Of a stretch of 64,000 nt of DNA, positions 48,201 to 60,182 are shown in pieces. A program made the translations under genes and the position numbers. The stretch spans positions 1,488,001-1,552,000 of the forward strand of contig NW_002476559.1 in assembly GCF_000189635.1 (NCBI RefSeq), read 5' to 3'. Numbering within the stretch: the stretch's first letter is position 1; every line of letters starts with the position of its first letter. The notes beneath the pieces were generated by a model. That model made no database searches. It had not been told where the DNA came from and saw only the letters and a program-made list of their open reading frames with translations. Source of the DNA: Tetrahymena thermophila SB210. Taxonomy: Eukaryota > Ciliophora > Oligohymenophorea > Hymenostomatida > Tetrahymenidae.

Positions 48201-50646
48201 ATAATTAGCCTCTGAATCTAGCTGTGCATAGTAAGAAAGTCTCTTTATATATAAGCGAGCATTCTTTAAGAGATCCCTAAGTTCTAAAAGATACTAAAAT
48301 AAAGGGAGAAGCTGGCTAACTGACATCAATGATCTTGAGACCATATATTCCATCAGCAAAAACTATTAATGGTTTTGTTTAGAAGACTCGAATCTTTTAT
48401 TTAAAAATATTTATTTTTTGTTACTTTTTTAATATTGATTATTTTTATTAAAATGTTTAAATATAATTATTAACTTTTGATTTCCACAAAAAAAAGTAAA
48501 AATTAAAAAATTTATAAAGTTTTTTTTAAACCTAAAATCTTTCTTAAATAAAAATGAAGTAGTATTCACTTTTGAGGGTTTGATATATTTAATATTGACT
48601 AACAAATTAAATAAATAAAAAAAATATGTTATTACATCGATTAAAAATTTTTAATTTAAAGAAACTCATCAAAGCCAAAAAGCTGGCTCAATTAAAAAAT
48701 TAATTACTTCTTATTGAAGAAAAAATAAGTATCAGCTTATTAAATTTTTATCTTTGATTAAATGACTTTTTAGTTACTGGATTTAACTTAAAAGCAATTA
48801 TAAATTTTGTTATTTGAATTAGGCAAAGTAGAAAAAAAAATTCTTAATTTTTAAAAGAAGAGGTGATTTTTGAAGTAATAAAACTAAATGTAAATAAATT
48901 TAATAAAATAATAATTACATTTTGTCCTCCGTAAGTAGTAATATAAGATAGAATAACAGGGTTTGTATAATTATGGACATCATAAATGACTAATCCTTAA
49001 CCATTGTATGATGCATAAACGTATTTCTCAGTTGCATCCATACTTAAATCTGAGCATTTAGAACTAATAGGCAAATCTTAATATTTAGAGGCAATAATCT
49101 ATGGCGCAGATAAATTAGAAATATCCGCAATGACAACTCCTTGAGAATCCCCTGCAAAAATAATTTTTTTTAGATCCTTAGTGATGTAGGCAGAACGAAT
49201 TGAATTTCCTATAGATATAGATAAAGTGGAAATTTATTAAGGATTGTTGATGTTCGATATATCGTAGAAATAAAGATGATTATCTCTTCCGATAACTAAA
49301 TTATTGTCATTATTAAATGTCTTAGCTAATTTGAGATTAGTGGTAAAGTTGGGGGGATTTATATTCTAAATTAAAGACAGAGCATGGCTATAAGGATCTT
49401 CTTAAAAGATGTACACTCCTTCAGTTCCTTTGGCAGAGAGAAGATAATTTTTATATGGAGTGTATTAACAGCTATAGGCGTATTACAAAGCACTTATAAA
49501 TTTATCATAAACTATTATTTGGGGAATGTTCACAACTGAGGGTAGAATTTAATTATAATTTGTTTCTTTGATTTAGTAAATTTAAATGGCATCTTCTGTT
49601 GAAACATAAAGCAAATCAGTTGTCTTTGATATCATATATTAATATAAATTATTAAATATATTGATTTACTAAAAAAGTTAGGCACTTAACGGACTGTAAT
49701 TAATCTACACTATCTAGATGTACAAATAATTGATATTAATCAAAACATACTGACTGTCTTAAGTAACTATCGACTATGTGTATGTATCTATTGTGGAAAA
49801 TAATTGCGTTATTTTCAAGTCATGACAATTTCCAGATTACAAGAATGCAGATAAATCTATCCCAGATATGACTTACTCACTAGTTTAAATTAATAAAAAT
49901 GAACTTTTTACTATTTTATTTAGAGTCGGAGCCTTTGGAAGGGTAATTGAGCATTTATCGGCAAAAAGTAGTTGTTTATTTGAGGTTTAATAATCTTATA
50001 TATTATTAAATTAAAGTAAGCGCAAGCTACTATCAGCAAGGAACATAATATTAATACTGAAATCAATTGCTATCATGGAGATGCTAGTTTTAGCAGGGAT
50101 AGTAAAAATAAAATTAATTTGATCAGTATTCTAAATGTCATAAACATCTACTCCTAGTTTATTGACTAAAAATAGCCTATTTATACCTTAGTAATAAAAA
50201 AAGCTATTAGTTGCTCCTGATTTCTACTTTGGAATCTGAGATTTATTAACAACCTAACTTAAAAGTGGATTTTAAATCTAAAAAAGATAAAGGTTGTTTG
50301 CATCAACAACCCAAAAATTTTGTGTCTAACTCTGAATATACATTTATTAAACCTAAATGTTGGCAGGAAAACTGTACAGATTGACTTCATGGTTTTCATA
50401 ATTTAGGCAAGAAAATTGTAACCCGCATTAGGCACTAAAAATCACACAGCAGTACTAGAATGGTGGCTCTAAGCACTATTATAAAGTAACACCTTTATTA
50501 CCTTAGCAAATGTCAAGTTAAGACTTGGCTGCGATGGGTGATGATGCAAACCATAGAGTCCCTTAATAGCTCAACTAGCAGCTTACTATCAATATATTTA
50601 AATTTATTTAAAAAACTTGCCTAAAAATTGATTTATTTTGAAACAT
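45214..50646 (-). CDS. Family X copy 3: LVIVD-repeat, cadherin-like membrane protein
   Basis: This is the second complete X gene: exon 1 is 48919-50646 (1728 nt) and exon 2 is 45214-48393, with an intron of 525 bp. The total is 1636 codons including the stop (1635 aa). It starts MFQNKSIFRQVFQINLNILI, signal-like. The order of parts matches copy 1: propeller-type LVIVD repeats crossing the exon junction (YGLKIIDVSQPASPFI), a dystroglycan-type cadherin-like domain, one membrane helix near residue 1120-1145 and a cytosolic tail of about 490 residues ending in TGA 45214-45216. Compared with copy 1 the intron is 248 bp shorter while exon 1 has identical length. The kept frame over 4.9 kb and mostly codon-sized length changes suggest a working gene. 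Location at the surface or an endomembrane is inferred. Confidence 0.85.
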
Positions 50647-52321
50647 CTACTTATTATTTTCTGATTCTTAAGGTGATTAGTAAATAATTATTACTTTTTT
50701 ATTTATATTTTTTTATTTCTCCTTCTAAAATAAATGATTAATTATACTTCAATCCAAAGTCAATAACTATTTTCATCAATCAAATAATATAATATATAAT
50801 TCATCAATATTTAAATTTTTTAATTTTATTTGAAATCAATAACATAATACAAGAAAATTTATTTATTAATATAAAATAAGAAATAAAAAAGGTTTAAAGT
50901 AAATAAAATAAAAACAAATTGCTTACATAGTAATTTATGGTATTAAACAATTTCTGTTATAAAATAAATGACGTGTTAATAATCAACAGGCTTTTTTGGT
51001 AAAAGAAAAATTGATCTTTTTAATAAAATAAGTGGGAAATAAAAAATTTTAATTTACTTTATTTCTAAAAAAATAATTACTTTATTTATGCTTTAAAGCA
51101 TTTTAAACAAACTATTTGCTTCAAATAAAAAATTTCTGGCATATTTTGAGAAGTTTTTGTTTGAAATTATTACATTTTTTATGAGACAAGATAAATTAAA
51201 TAAGATTATTGCAATTCAAAAAAATTATATTCATCATCTCCCTCAATTGAATAAATAAATCGCTAACTGAAATTACAAAATAAAAAAATTAATAAATTTG
51301 CTTGCTAGAACTAAATAAAGCAAGCAGTAAGTTCTATTTATTTACCTAAAAAAACAAAATTAATATATAAGAAATAAAATATTTACTTTACTTAGAGACT
51401 AATTTCTATTTATTAACAATTTTTAAAAAAATATAAATGTCGCTTGAAAAGTTATTTATGTTATATAAAACAAAGTATAAATTGAATAAAAGAGTCAAGT
51501 GAGTGAATAAATTTAATTTAAATTCTTTCTAAAAAAACGGTAAAGTAAAAAAGCTTAAAAAATATTTAGTTTTTAACTATTTTAAGTAGACCAGCTTCTT
51601 ATTTTTTTAATAAAATTATCTTTATTATAATAAATAAGAGCTGGCTTATTTGAATTTTCATTAAAAGATTAGAGATTTATTGATTCACTTGTGAAAATGA
51701 TTGAAATTAAGTTAGAAATTTAGTTATTTAAACATACATAAAACTTCTTTTGATCAATAATAATAAGCTAAAAAAATAATAAATATTAGTAAAGTTTTAT
51801 TCTTTTTTATTTATTTTCATAAAAGAAAAACATAATTTTATTATATTATCCTTAATCCTATATAAAAGAAGAAAACTTTATTTCTGAAAGTAAGTAGAAT
51901 TCATGATCCTTCTAATTTAAACAAGAAAATTGTCTATTTTTTATATACAATGCAATTAAAGTTAGAATTTAGAAAATATTATTTTTATTCAATTACATCA
52001 AATATCATTTATTAAAACATTTTTTATTTAAAAAAGTTACTCTCAAATATTTTTAAATGCATAAAAATATTCTTAAAATTCAGATATTAATCTAACAGTA
52101 TATAGTAGATAAGGGGAATTATTGCCGGTCAACCAATATAAATAACCATAAAACCAAAAATTTAACATAAAAATTTTAGAAAAGACATTAGAATTTTAAA
52201 AATTGGATACTAAAAAATGAGTAAGTATGTATGTATGTATGATTTTGTTGTGTTAAGAAAAAAAATTTGAAAACATAGAAATATATAAAAAATAAATTTA
52301 GTATCATATGATATAGGTTTT
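50647..52321. other. Upstream flank of family X copy 3 and boundary of the array
   Basis: The part to about 52090 resembles the upstream flanks of the other X genes. After that, sequence not shared with the array begins, with a GTAT microsatellite near 52222-52240. No gene was recognised. Confidence 0.5.
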
Positions 52322-54088
52322 TCAAATTAAATATAATATAACTAATCTTTTGTGCTTTCTGATTATTTTTACTAATCCTAATTGTTAGACATTTGCTTTA
52401 AGTTTTCTAAGCTTTGGGAGATTCATAATTGAATTGACCAAGGCGTTCTCAAATTGTTACTAAAATTCTTACTTTGTTTAAAATTCTAAATTCAACTCTA
52501 TCAAATTAGAGAGGTTACTAACATTTTTAAATAATTAAACACAATGATCAATGTCTAGAGAAAAATTGTAGAAAAGAAAATCATATAATTAAATATTTAA
52601 AATTTTGAGGTTTAATAAGCTGCCTATGCTACTTGAAATATTGCTGATATTTTGAGTATCATGATTTAATGGTAATTTTATTTTTAAGTTATTTAAACTC
52701 TTTAAATAGATAAGAGAATTCCCAAAAGATTCTAAATCCTTATTTGTTACTTTCAAATATGAACTTAAACTAAAACTTTACAAATTGACTAAATATGAAA
52801 ATGTATCAAGTAAATTTTCTCCAAGGAAATAATACAAGGACCCTAATTCCAGTTCCTCCAATTAAACTAGTGAAGAAATTCCATCCATAAAACCATACTT
52901 GTCTTGATTGAATTTGTTCATCATTACCTCTAACTTAAGCTATTTGAGAGAACTTAAATTAGAAAATGTTTTACCGAATTAAATAAATTAATCCTCATTT
53001 ATATCGCAATTAGATATTATATTCAAATTCTGAAGTTTTTTACTTATTCTTAATAAATTACCTAAGTTATGGTAAGAATGTTCATACATTTTGATAAACT
53101 TTACTTCAATGTGTAATTTATTTAAATTGATTAAATTTTTAATATTTTCATCAAAAATTACTTGAAAGTCTTTTGTTTCTTCATGACAACTATTTAATAA
53201 TTTTATTTTAAATTTACTCAAATTTGTTGGGTCTGTTAATTCTGTTCCAATCATAAATTAAAACTCTTAGCGTTTCTAAAATAATATTTGGAAATTAAGC
53301 TTTTCAAGTGTTTTTAAGGTAAGTGAGGTATTTAGTAATTCATTTAATTATTATGTTAAGCTAGTATTTGTAATTTGGAATGATAACTTTAAATCACTCA
53401 AAGAATTTAAGCCAATTAAATCCTTCTAAAATTGTTAAATATTACTAATTGATAAATTATTATGATCTCTAACACTTATTCTAATCTACTTTAAATTGTT
53501 TAAGTTATAAACTCTAGGAATTACGCAATTTATTTCATTTGCCAACTAATTTTAGAATTCAAACTATAAATTCAAGTTTTCAATTTGCTAAAGATTTTAG
53601 AAAAAGTTAGCAAACTCTTTTAAAAATATATGGCTATTCTATGCGACAAATTTAAATTTGAAATTTATGCAAATAAGCTTCTGTAGCTATTCTAGTTATA
53701 TTTTAAATTAGTTTAACTATTATTCACTAATTGTTTCAGGTACATAAGAAGATAAGCATAGACACTCTAGATCCTTCAAATGAGTTAAAGATTTTCCAAG
53801 TTCAATAAAAAATTCAGAGCTTGGTATAATCTGAAGTTAAGTATCAATATCTAATTAAAGAAATTTTAATTTTTCTAAGAATTATAAATTCCTACAGAGT
53901 TCTTCAATCGAAGAATAGGAATTGAGCGCACTTTCTTTAAATTTAATACTAAAAGCAATTAGTTTTTCAAAAAATTTAACATTCTAAGCCAGAAAATCAG
54001 AGTTTTAAGAGTTCAAATAGCTATCTATTGAAAGAATATCGTAATATTTTTAATTAACTGAATATAAATCTATCTAACTTTTGTCCAT
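52322..54088 (-). CDS. Intronless LRR protein 1
   Basis: This is a single open frame of 589 codons including the stop (588 aa), starting MDKSQIDLYSVNQKYYDILS. It consists of irregular leucine-rich repeats of the type L-x-x-L-x-x-L-x-L-x-(L/F/I), for example NLNNLKQIRISVRDHNNL, LINLNKLHIEVKF and LSSLKQLKLEV. The C-terminal KIIRKHKRLVILYLI is a basic-hydrophobic cap also hinted at in its neighbours. No signal peptide, membrane helix or catalytic motif was seen. Such long, weakly conserved LRR proteins form large families in Tetrahymena; binding partners are unknown. It is the first of three tandem minus-strand genes of similar length and organisation. Confidence 0.8.
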
Positions 54089-55083
54089 GGAATTTTTAAA
54101 TTAAATATATTTTCCATCTTAAAATATTTTATTTTATTTAATTAATCTCATTTACAATTAATTATAGCACTTTTCTTTTCTTTTATTACTTAAATTAAAA
54201 ACTAATTTCAAAAAGTAAATTTTAAAAAATATTTATTTATTGCAGATAGATGCTTTTGATATTTAATTATTTTTAGGCTAAATTAATATTTTCTGAGATA
54301 AAAATATTTAACAAAGAGAAATTTGCTCATTATTAATCAGCTTTTTTATTAATAACTTTATAAATTTAATTTCAAGTCAATCTATAAAATCATATCACCA
54401 AATAAGAAAAAAATCGAAAATATTAACAAAAAGTTTGCTATACCATAAATCCTCATAAATTAAAACCATCCCTCATCTTTTTCAGACCTGATTAGAATAA
54501 TTATATGAAAAAAAATTAAACTTTTTGGTGTTAATATAATCGGGCGTTAATACATGAGATTATATGATATATTTTTTTCATAAATATTTTTTTCTTTATT
54601 TTGAATAATTTGATTTTATTTATTTCAAAATATTAAAAATTTTGTTTTTAAAGCAGTAATTTGATTATATAGGAATAATTTTATTGTTTGTTATAAATTT
54701 TAAATTTATTTGATTAAATGAATAGTGCTTTGTTGTTTTTGTTTATTCATTTTTTAGAAAACTATATAAATTTTTTTAAAATGCATTCATCCAATAAAAA
54801 TACAAAATAATCATTTTAAAAAATTTAAATTAATAGCTAAAATAATAAGTTAACATTAAACAAAAAATTTATTATATTTATTTAAATTGAAATAGATTTA
54901 TTTCATTTTATTTTTAAAAATTCTTAATTATCATTATTCAATTATATTTAGCTATGAAGAGAGACTTATTAATAAATAAAATAAAATATTTTTTAAAAGC
55001 TTATTTATTTAATTTAATAGTTAAATAGATAGAAATATAGAAGTGTGGTGAATGAGTGAGTGAGTAGATGATATTTTGTATTT
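54089..55083. other. Intergenic DNA between LRR genes 1 and 2
   Basis: AT-rich sequence without a recognised gene or repeat array; a short GAGT run lies near 55052-55064. Confidence 0.5.
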
Positions 55084-56919
55084 TCATACTATTTAAACTA
55101 ACCTTAGGTGTTTTCTTTTTAAATAAGATTTTTCAGTATTGATGTAATCATAAAATGAGTAGAATACCCTCAGCTTTTTCTGATTTTTAATAAGAGTTTA
55201 ATGTAGTTTCCTTATGATATATTATTGATGCTCAGCTTGTATGTCACTTAAGAAATAAAAACCAATTAAATCATTCAAATTAGACACTGCTTCAATAAGG
55301 TTATCTCCTTGCTCTTTATTCAAAAAAAATAAACCCTAGCCAATGTCAAGCTGCATTAAATGAATTTATAGATACTTTAATTTTTTCAAATGCTTAAAGC
55401 TCTCTTTCATTGGTTCCAAACTAAAGTTATTAGTCAATTAATTAAAGTTTAGAAAGAGAGTTTGCAAATTAATCATATATTTAAGTGATTATATTATCTA
55501 TCCTATGTTAACATATTAGCTTTCTCCGAAACATAAGTTTAATATCTTTAAATTATGAAGTCCTTAGAAACAGTCTTTTAAATTATCAATTGATTAAAAA
55601 TTTAAATTAATAATCAAGCTTAGCTAATTCAACTAATTTATATTTGATAAATTTGAGAATAAATCGTTTAAAATAATCTTTTCATCTTTAACTTTGACAG
55701 AAAGAGTTAATTCCTTCACATTGCTCATTTATGCAAGGGCCTTTTCTAAATATCTTAGGTTATCTTAGTTGTCTTCTTATTCAAACTGTAAACAAATCTT
55801 TTTAAGCTTTTTGTTATCTACAAGATAGCTTTGTAAATTTTAAAATCCATCAACTTTTAATCCAGAAATAATAATTGAAAGCTCGCTTAAATTTTGAAAG
55901 AATTTGAAATTTTGATTGAAAGCGAAGATTCTTTACTAAGGTATAAAGTATTCATTTTTTAATTAGAGTTTTAATTTTTATAAATTTGATGTTTAAGTTA
56001 GACATTCTCCAATCGAAAGAATAGTGGTAGACTAGTTTCTTAAATTTAAACTTAAGCAAATATCTAATTATTGAAGAGTTTAAATAGATATTATTGAATT
56101 GATAAAGCTGCAAATAGGTTCAAATTCTTATTTATAATAAAAGTTAACTTTAAAATTAACTATTTGCTTTAAAGCTAAGATAGAACGATTCAATTCATTA
56201 AGACAACTTTCAGTCATATTTAAATTATCATTTATTTCTATATCTAATGTGCTAAGACTATTTAAATAAGGCAAATTAAGAGACAAATACTTTATCTAAT
56301 TGTCAATATTATTAGTATAACTTGTTTCCATCAAACTTATTTATAGTGTTTCAAGGTTTTTTAATTAACAAAAGGAACTACAAATAACCCTTAGAATTAA
56401 AGGTTATTCTAAATTTTCATTTAATGTGATTTTCAAATATTTTAATTCTTTCAAGCTATTTAATCCATTGCTTAATTCATTGATATGTTCTTCTGAGAGA
56501 GTGCCTTAAGAAGCTATTGAAAGACTAAAGTAGTTTAAAAATTTAAGATATTATAATCCTTTCCCAATAGAGAAAAGTGAATTTGAAAGATCAGCTTCAG
56601 TCTATTATTTTAATATTTTTAAAGACAAATATCTTAATTCTTTTAAAAAACTAAAACTTTGAGTAAATTCGTTAAAGGCTAGATAATCAGATAAGCTATT
56701 GCTTTAGAATTAAATATTCAATCCTTATAAGTGTTACAGAAATCTAAATTATTCAAGAAAAAATTTGCATTTAGTAGAATCTAATTCACTAAGGACTGAT
56801 AAGTTAAGATGGTACTTTTAATTTTCAATCAGTTGAGTTATCTAACTTTCTTCATATTATTATTTAAGTTTAAGCACTTACTTTTCCTAATCAAACAATT
56901 ATTCGTAAGATGGGTCCAT
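55084..56919 (-). CDS. Intronless LRR protein 2
   Basis: This is a single frame of 612 codons including the stop (611 aa), starting MDPSYEQLFDQEKQVLKLKQ. Irregular leucine-rich repeats fill the protein, for example LKELRYLSLKI, LNSLKELKYLKITLNENLEQ and LPYLNSLSTLDIEIN. The last part (KNQKKLRVFYSFYDYIN) is basic and aromatic. There are many TAA and TAG glutamines. No other domain was seen. The same length class and orientation as the genes on either side suggest origin by tandem duplication, though the sequences are strongly diverged. Confidence 0.8.
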
Positions 56920-57979
56920 TAGCTTTGTCTTTTAATTTTAGAGTTTTTATTTTATTAAAATTCCTTTAATTATTTAGTTAGATAAATAACTTTTGATGAA
57001 TATTGAATAGCAAAAATAGTAGAAACTTTAAAAAACAATTAATTTAAATTTACCTTAAACAAATTTATCTTCTAGACAATTTTTATTAATTAATTATATT
57101 TAAATTTTTCTCTAAAATAAATTTAAAATAGTAAGTAATTAATTCAGAATAATTTTAATAATAAAATTTAAAATTTTTAAATTTCACTATATGGAATATA
57201 TTTTGAGTCATTCATTTTATTCAAAAAACAAATTATCCATTAAAATTTGAATTCAATTATGATTAAATATAAAACAATAAATAAATAAATAATTTTTAAA
57301 TCAATTTAAATTTTAAAAAGTAATTGTAAACAAAAAGGATTTTTTAAAAATAAATTCAAAAAATTGTTCTAATTAAATAGAATTGTTTATATAATCAGGG
57401 TCTAAAAAAATAAAAAGCCTCATGTATGTGACGGTGTTTCTTGTGCTAAATCTTAAATTTATTTTGTAAACTCATTGTATTTAATGAAAAAATATTTTCC
57501 CTTACAACATTGATTTAAAATATTTAATATAATAATAAATTTACGCAAGAAAGATATTATTTATAATAATAAAATTTTTTTGTACTCAAAAATAAAACTT
57601 GATAAAATTTACAAAAAATAATTTTTGCTAGAGATGCGATTAAGATATTAAAAGTTAATAACTTGAGTCTTTCATTTTGGCTCTGCAATAAGTTTATTTA
57701 AATGATGTTATAATAGATATTTTAATTAAGTTACTTGAAAATCTTAAGCACTGTTTTTAATAATTAACAAATCATTTTTCTTAAATATTTTTTCTTAAAA
57801 CTAGAAGGATCATTTTAAAACTAATTGTCATATTCATACATGACTATTTTGATGCTTAGCTTTTATTTATTGGTTAATAAATATCATTTTATAAGTTGAG
57901 TACCTCCTTAATCAGGATAAAATTACGGGAATGAGTATTCATTCTTTAATTTATGAAGATGAAAGTAATTATTTATTAT
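56920..57979. other. Intergenic DNA between LRR genes 2 and 3
   Basis: No gene, RNA or repeat array was recognised in this AT-rich stretch. Confidence 0.5.
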
Positions 57980-59788
57980 TCACCAATAAGTAAAATAATT
58001 AAAGAAAACTAAACTTTTCAATTTAAAAATATTATTCATAGAATGTAGTTTTGAACCTCCATTTACTGCGAGATACCTTAATTGAGTTAAATTTTGCACT
58101 ACAGCTGATAGATTTTAATATAAGAAATTATAATTGTTAAAATTAGTATCAAAATAAATATTTAAGGATTCGAGGTTAATTAGATTTGATATACCATCGA
58201 GTAAATTTTAGATATCTTCTTATCTTAGCTAGTACTCATTGTAGTGCATATAACTTATAACTCTTAAATTTAAGCTCTTTAAAGAAATTAACTATCCTAA
58301 ATTTTAGCTAATTAATTTTAATTGATCTGGAATTTCTACTATTTCCAATACAGCTTGGAGTCTTTCAACTTAAGTTAAATTTTTTAACAAAGGGGCAATA
58401 AGTTAAAAATTTTTAATTACATCATAGCTATTCGTTTATAAGATTTTGAAATCTCTCAAATTAACTAAATTTTTAAAACAGTCTTCGAAATCTTCCTAGC
58501 TAGTAACTAAATAACCTAAACCACAACACACTTCTATAATCTCCAAATTTGTTAAATTTTTAATGCTTTTAAAAAATGGTAAAATTTTACTAGCTATTTA
58601 CTATTAAATATTATTTATTGCAAATTTTATAGCTTTTAATTGATGCAAGAATTACAAATTTTCTACAAATGAAGGAGTTAAGCTTTCCATTTCTAATTTA
58701 GAAGTAAATTACTATAACTTTTAAAGATTTTAAAAGAAAACTTATTATCCGCATTCGCTCAGTTCTATCTGCTTAAAATCTAACTAAAGCTTACGAAATT
58801 GATTATATTTAGAAATATTCTAGCCAAATTTAAGAGTTGATTTCTTGCCTTTATTTACAAGCTTTAAATTTAATGTTTTCAACTAGCTAATTTCAGACAT
58901 TTTTTCACCTAAAGTAATTTCTTTATCAATTTAAGAAATGACCAAACGAGTTTCTAGTTCTTCTAAAGAAACAATCTAAAATAATCTGTCATAAAATTCG
59001 CTGAAATTTACTTATTTGAAACTCATTTGATCTATGTTTAAATAGATTTTATTTAAATTTTTCAAATATTCAAGAGAGTTTACAAAACCCTTGAGATCAA
59101 ATTCATAATTTTTGATTTTTTTATCAATAGATAGCTTTAAATGATTTAATTGAGCAAATTCAGATAAATTAAATATATTTTGAGAATAAAGAGTAGCTTT
59201 TTCTTCTTTTCCTTTTTCTACATACTTTATAATGTGAATTGACAGTTCAGTTACTTCTTTTTTAATAGAAGAGGACAAAATTTCCTTTATAAAGTTTTCT
59301 TCTTACTAGTTGTAAACATACATAGAAATATGGAATTTATTTAATATTTATAATGAATTAAATCCAGTTGTTAAATTAATTGCTCCTATTTCACTAAAAA
59401 GTTTCATATTGCCAAATTCTAAGGCCAGATCTTCTAAATTGTTTAAGTTTTACAAGCTATCACCTAATTCAATTAATATCTTACTTGAATCTCTATCTTC
59501 AATAGGTCTTTCAAGTTTTAGTTTTAATTTAGTTAATTAAGATAAATTTTTAATTTCTTTAGCCAGTAAAGATAACAAGGAGGACTCTGAAAGAGATTTA
59601 TAAGCAGTTTGTATTCCAAATTCAGTTAAATTTGATAATTTTTTTAAGTTCTAAATCAGAAATGCAAATTAATCATTTTCTAAATCCGATTGAATAAAAA
59701 CAGATTTTTCATAATTCAGATTCTTCAATATATCTTCTAAGTAGCTTTCTTTATGAGATTTAAGAAGTCTTATTTGTCTTTAACTCAT
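57980..59788 (-). CDS. Intronless LRR protein 3
   Basis: This is a single frame of 603 codons including the stop (602 aa), starting MSQRQIRLLKSHKESYLEDI. Leucine-rich repeats run throughout, for example LKKLSNLTEFGIQ, LSQLTKLKLKLERPIED and LISLKSLNLRVISYM. The end (KSLVFFNYFTYW) is short. There is no signal peptide or membrane helix. As with the other two, each repeat is of uneven length and the repeat boundary is not marked by an intron. This contrasts with the plus-strand LRR gene immediately beyond it. Confidence 0.8.
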
Positions 59789-60182
59789 TCCAATCGTATT
59801 TTAAAAAAATATAAAATTATCTTTTATTTTTTAACAAGTTTATTTTATTTAATATTTATTTACTTTCTTTGTAAAATTTGTTTATTCAAAAATTTAATTT
59901 TGGATACAATTCTTTTATTATAAATTTTTATTTATTTGTTTGATAAAAAGAAAGAAAGAAAAAAAATTAAATAAAAGAATAAAAAAAAAATGATTGTGAG
60001 AAATATTCATTCTGTATTTAATTTCTCGAATTAATAAAAGATTATGTTTTATTTAACAAATATTTTATAAAAAGTTAAAATAAGCTGATTTGTCAAAAAT
60101 ATTTTCACTCACTTATCACCACTCATGGTATTTAATATAAACTTTTTATTTTTATTGATACTAACATATATTCAAAAATTAG
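59789..60182. other. Divergent spacer between LRR gene 3 and the modular LRR gene
   Basis: This should hold the first exon and promoter of the plus-strand modular LRR gene. A possible upstream exon ends at a GT at 60128 in the right phase, but no convincing ATG in that frame was found. Confidence 0.4.
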
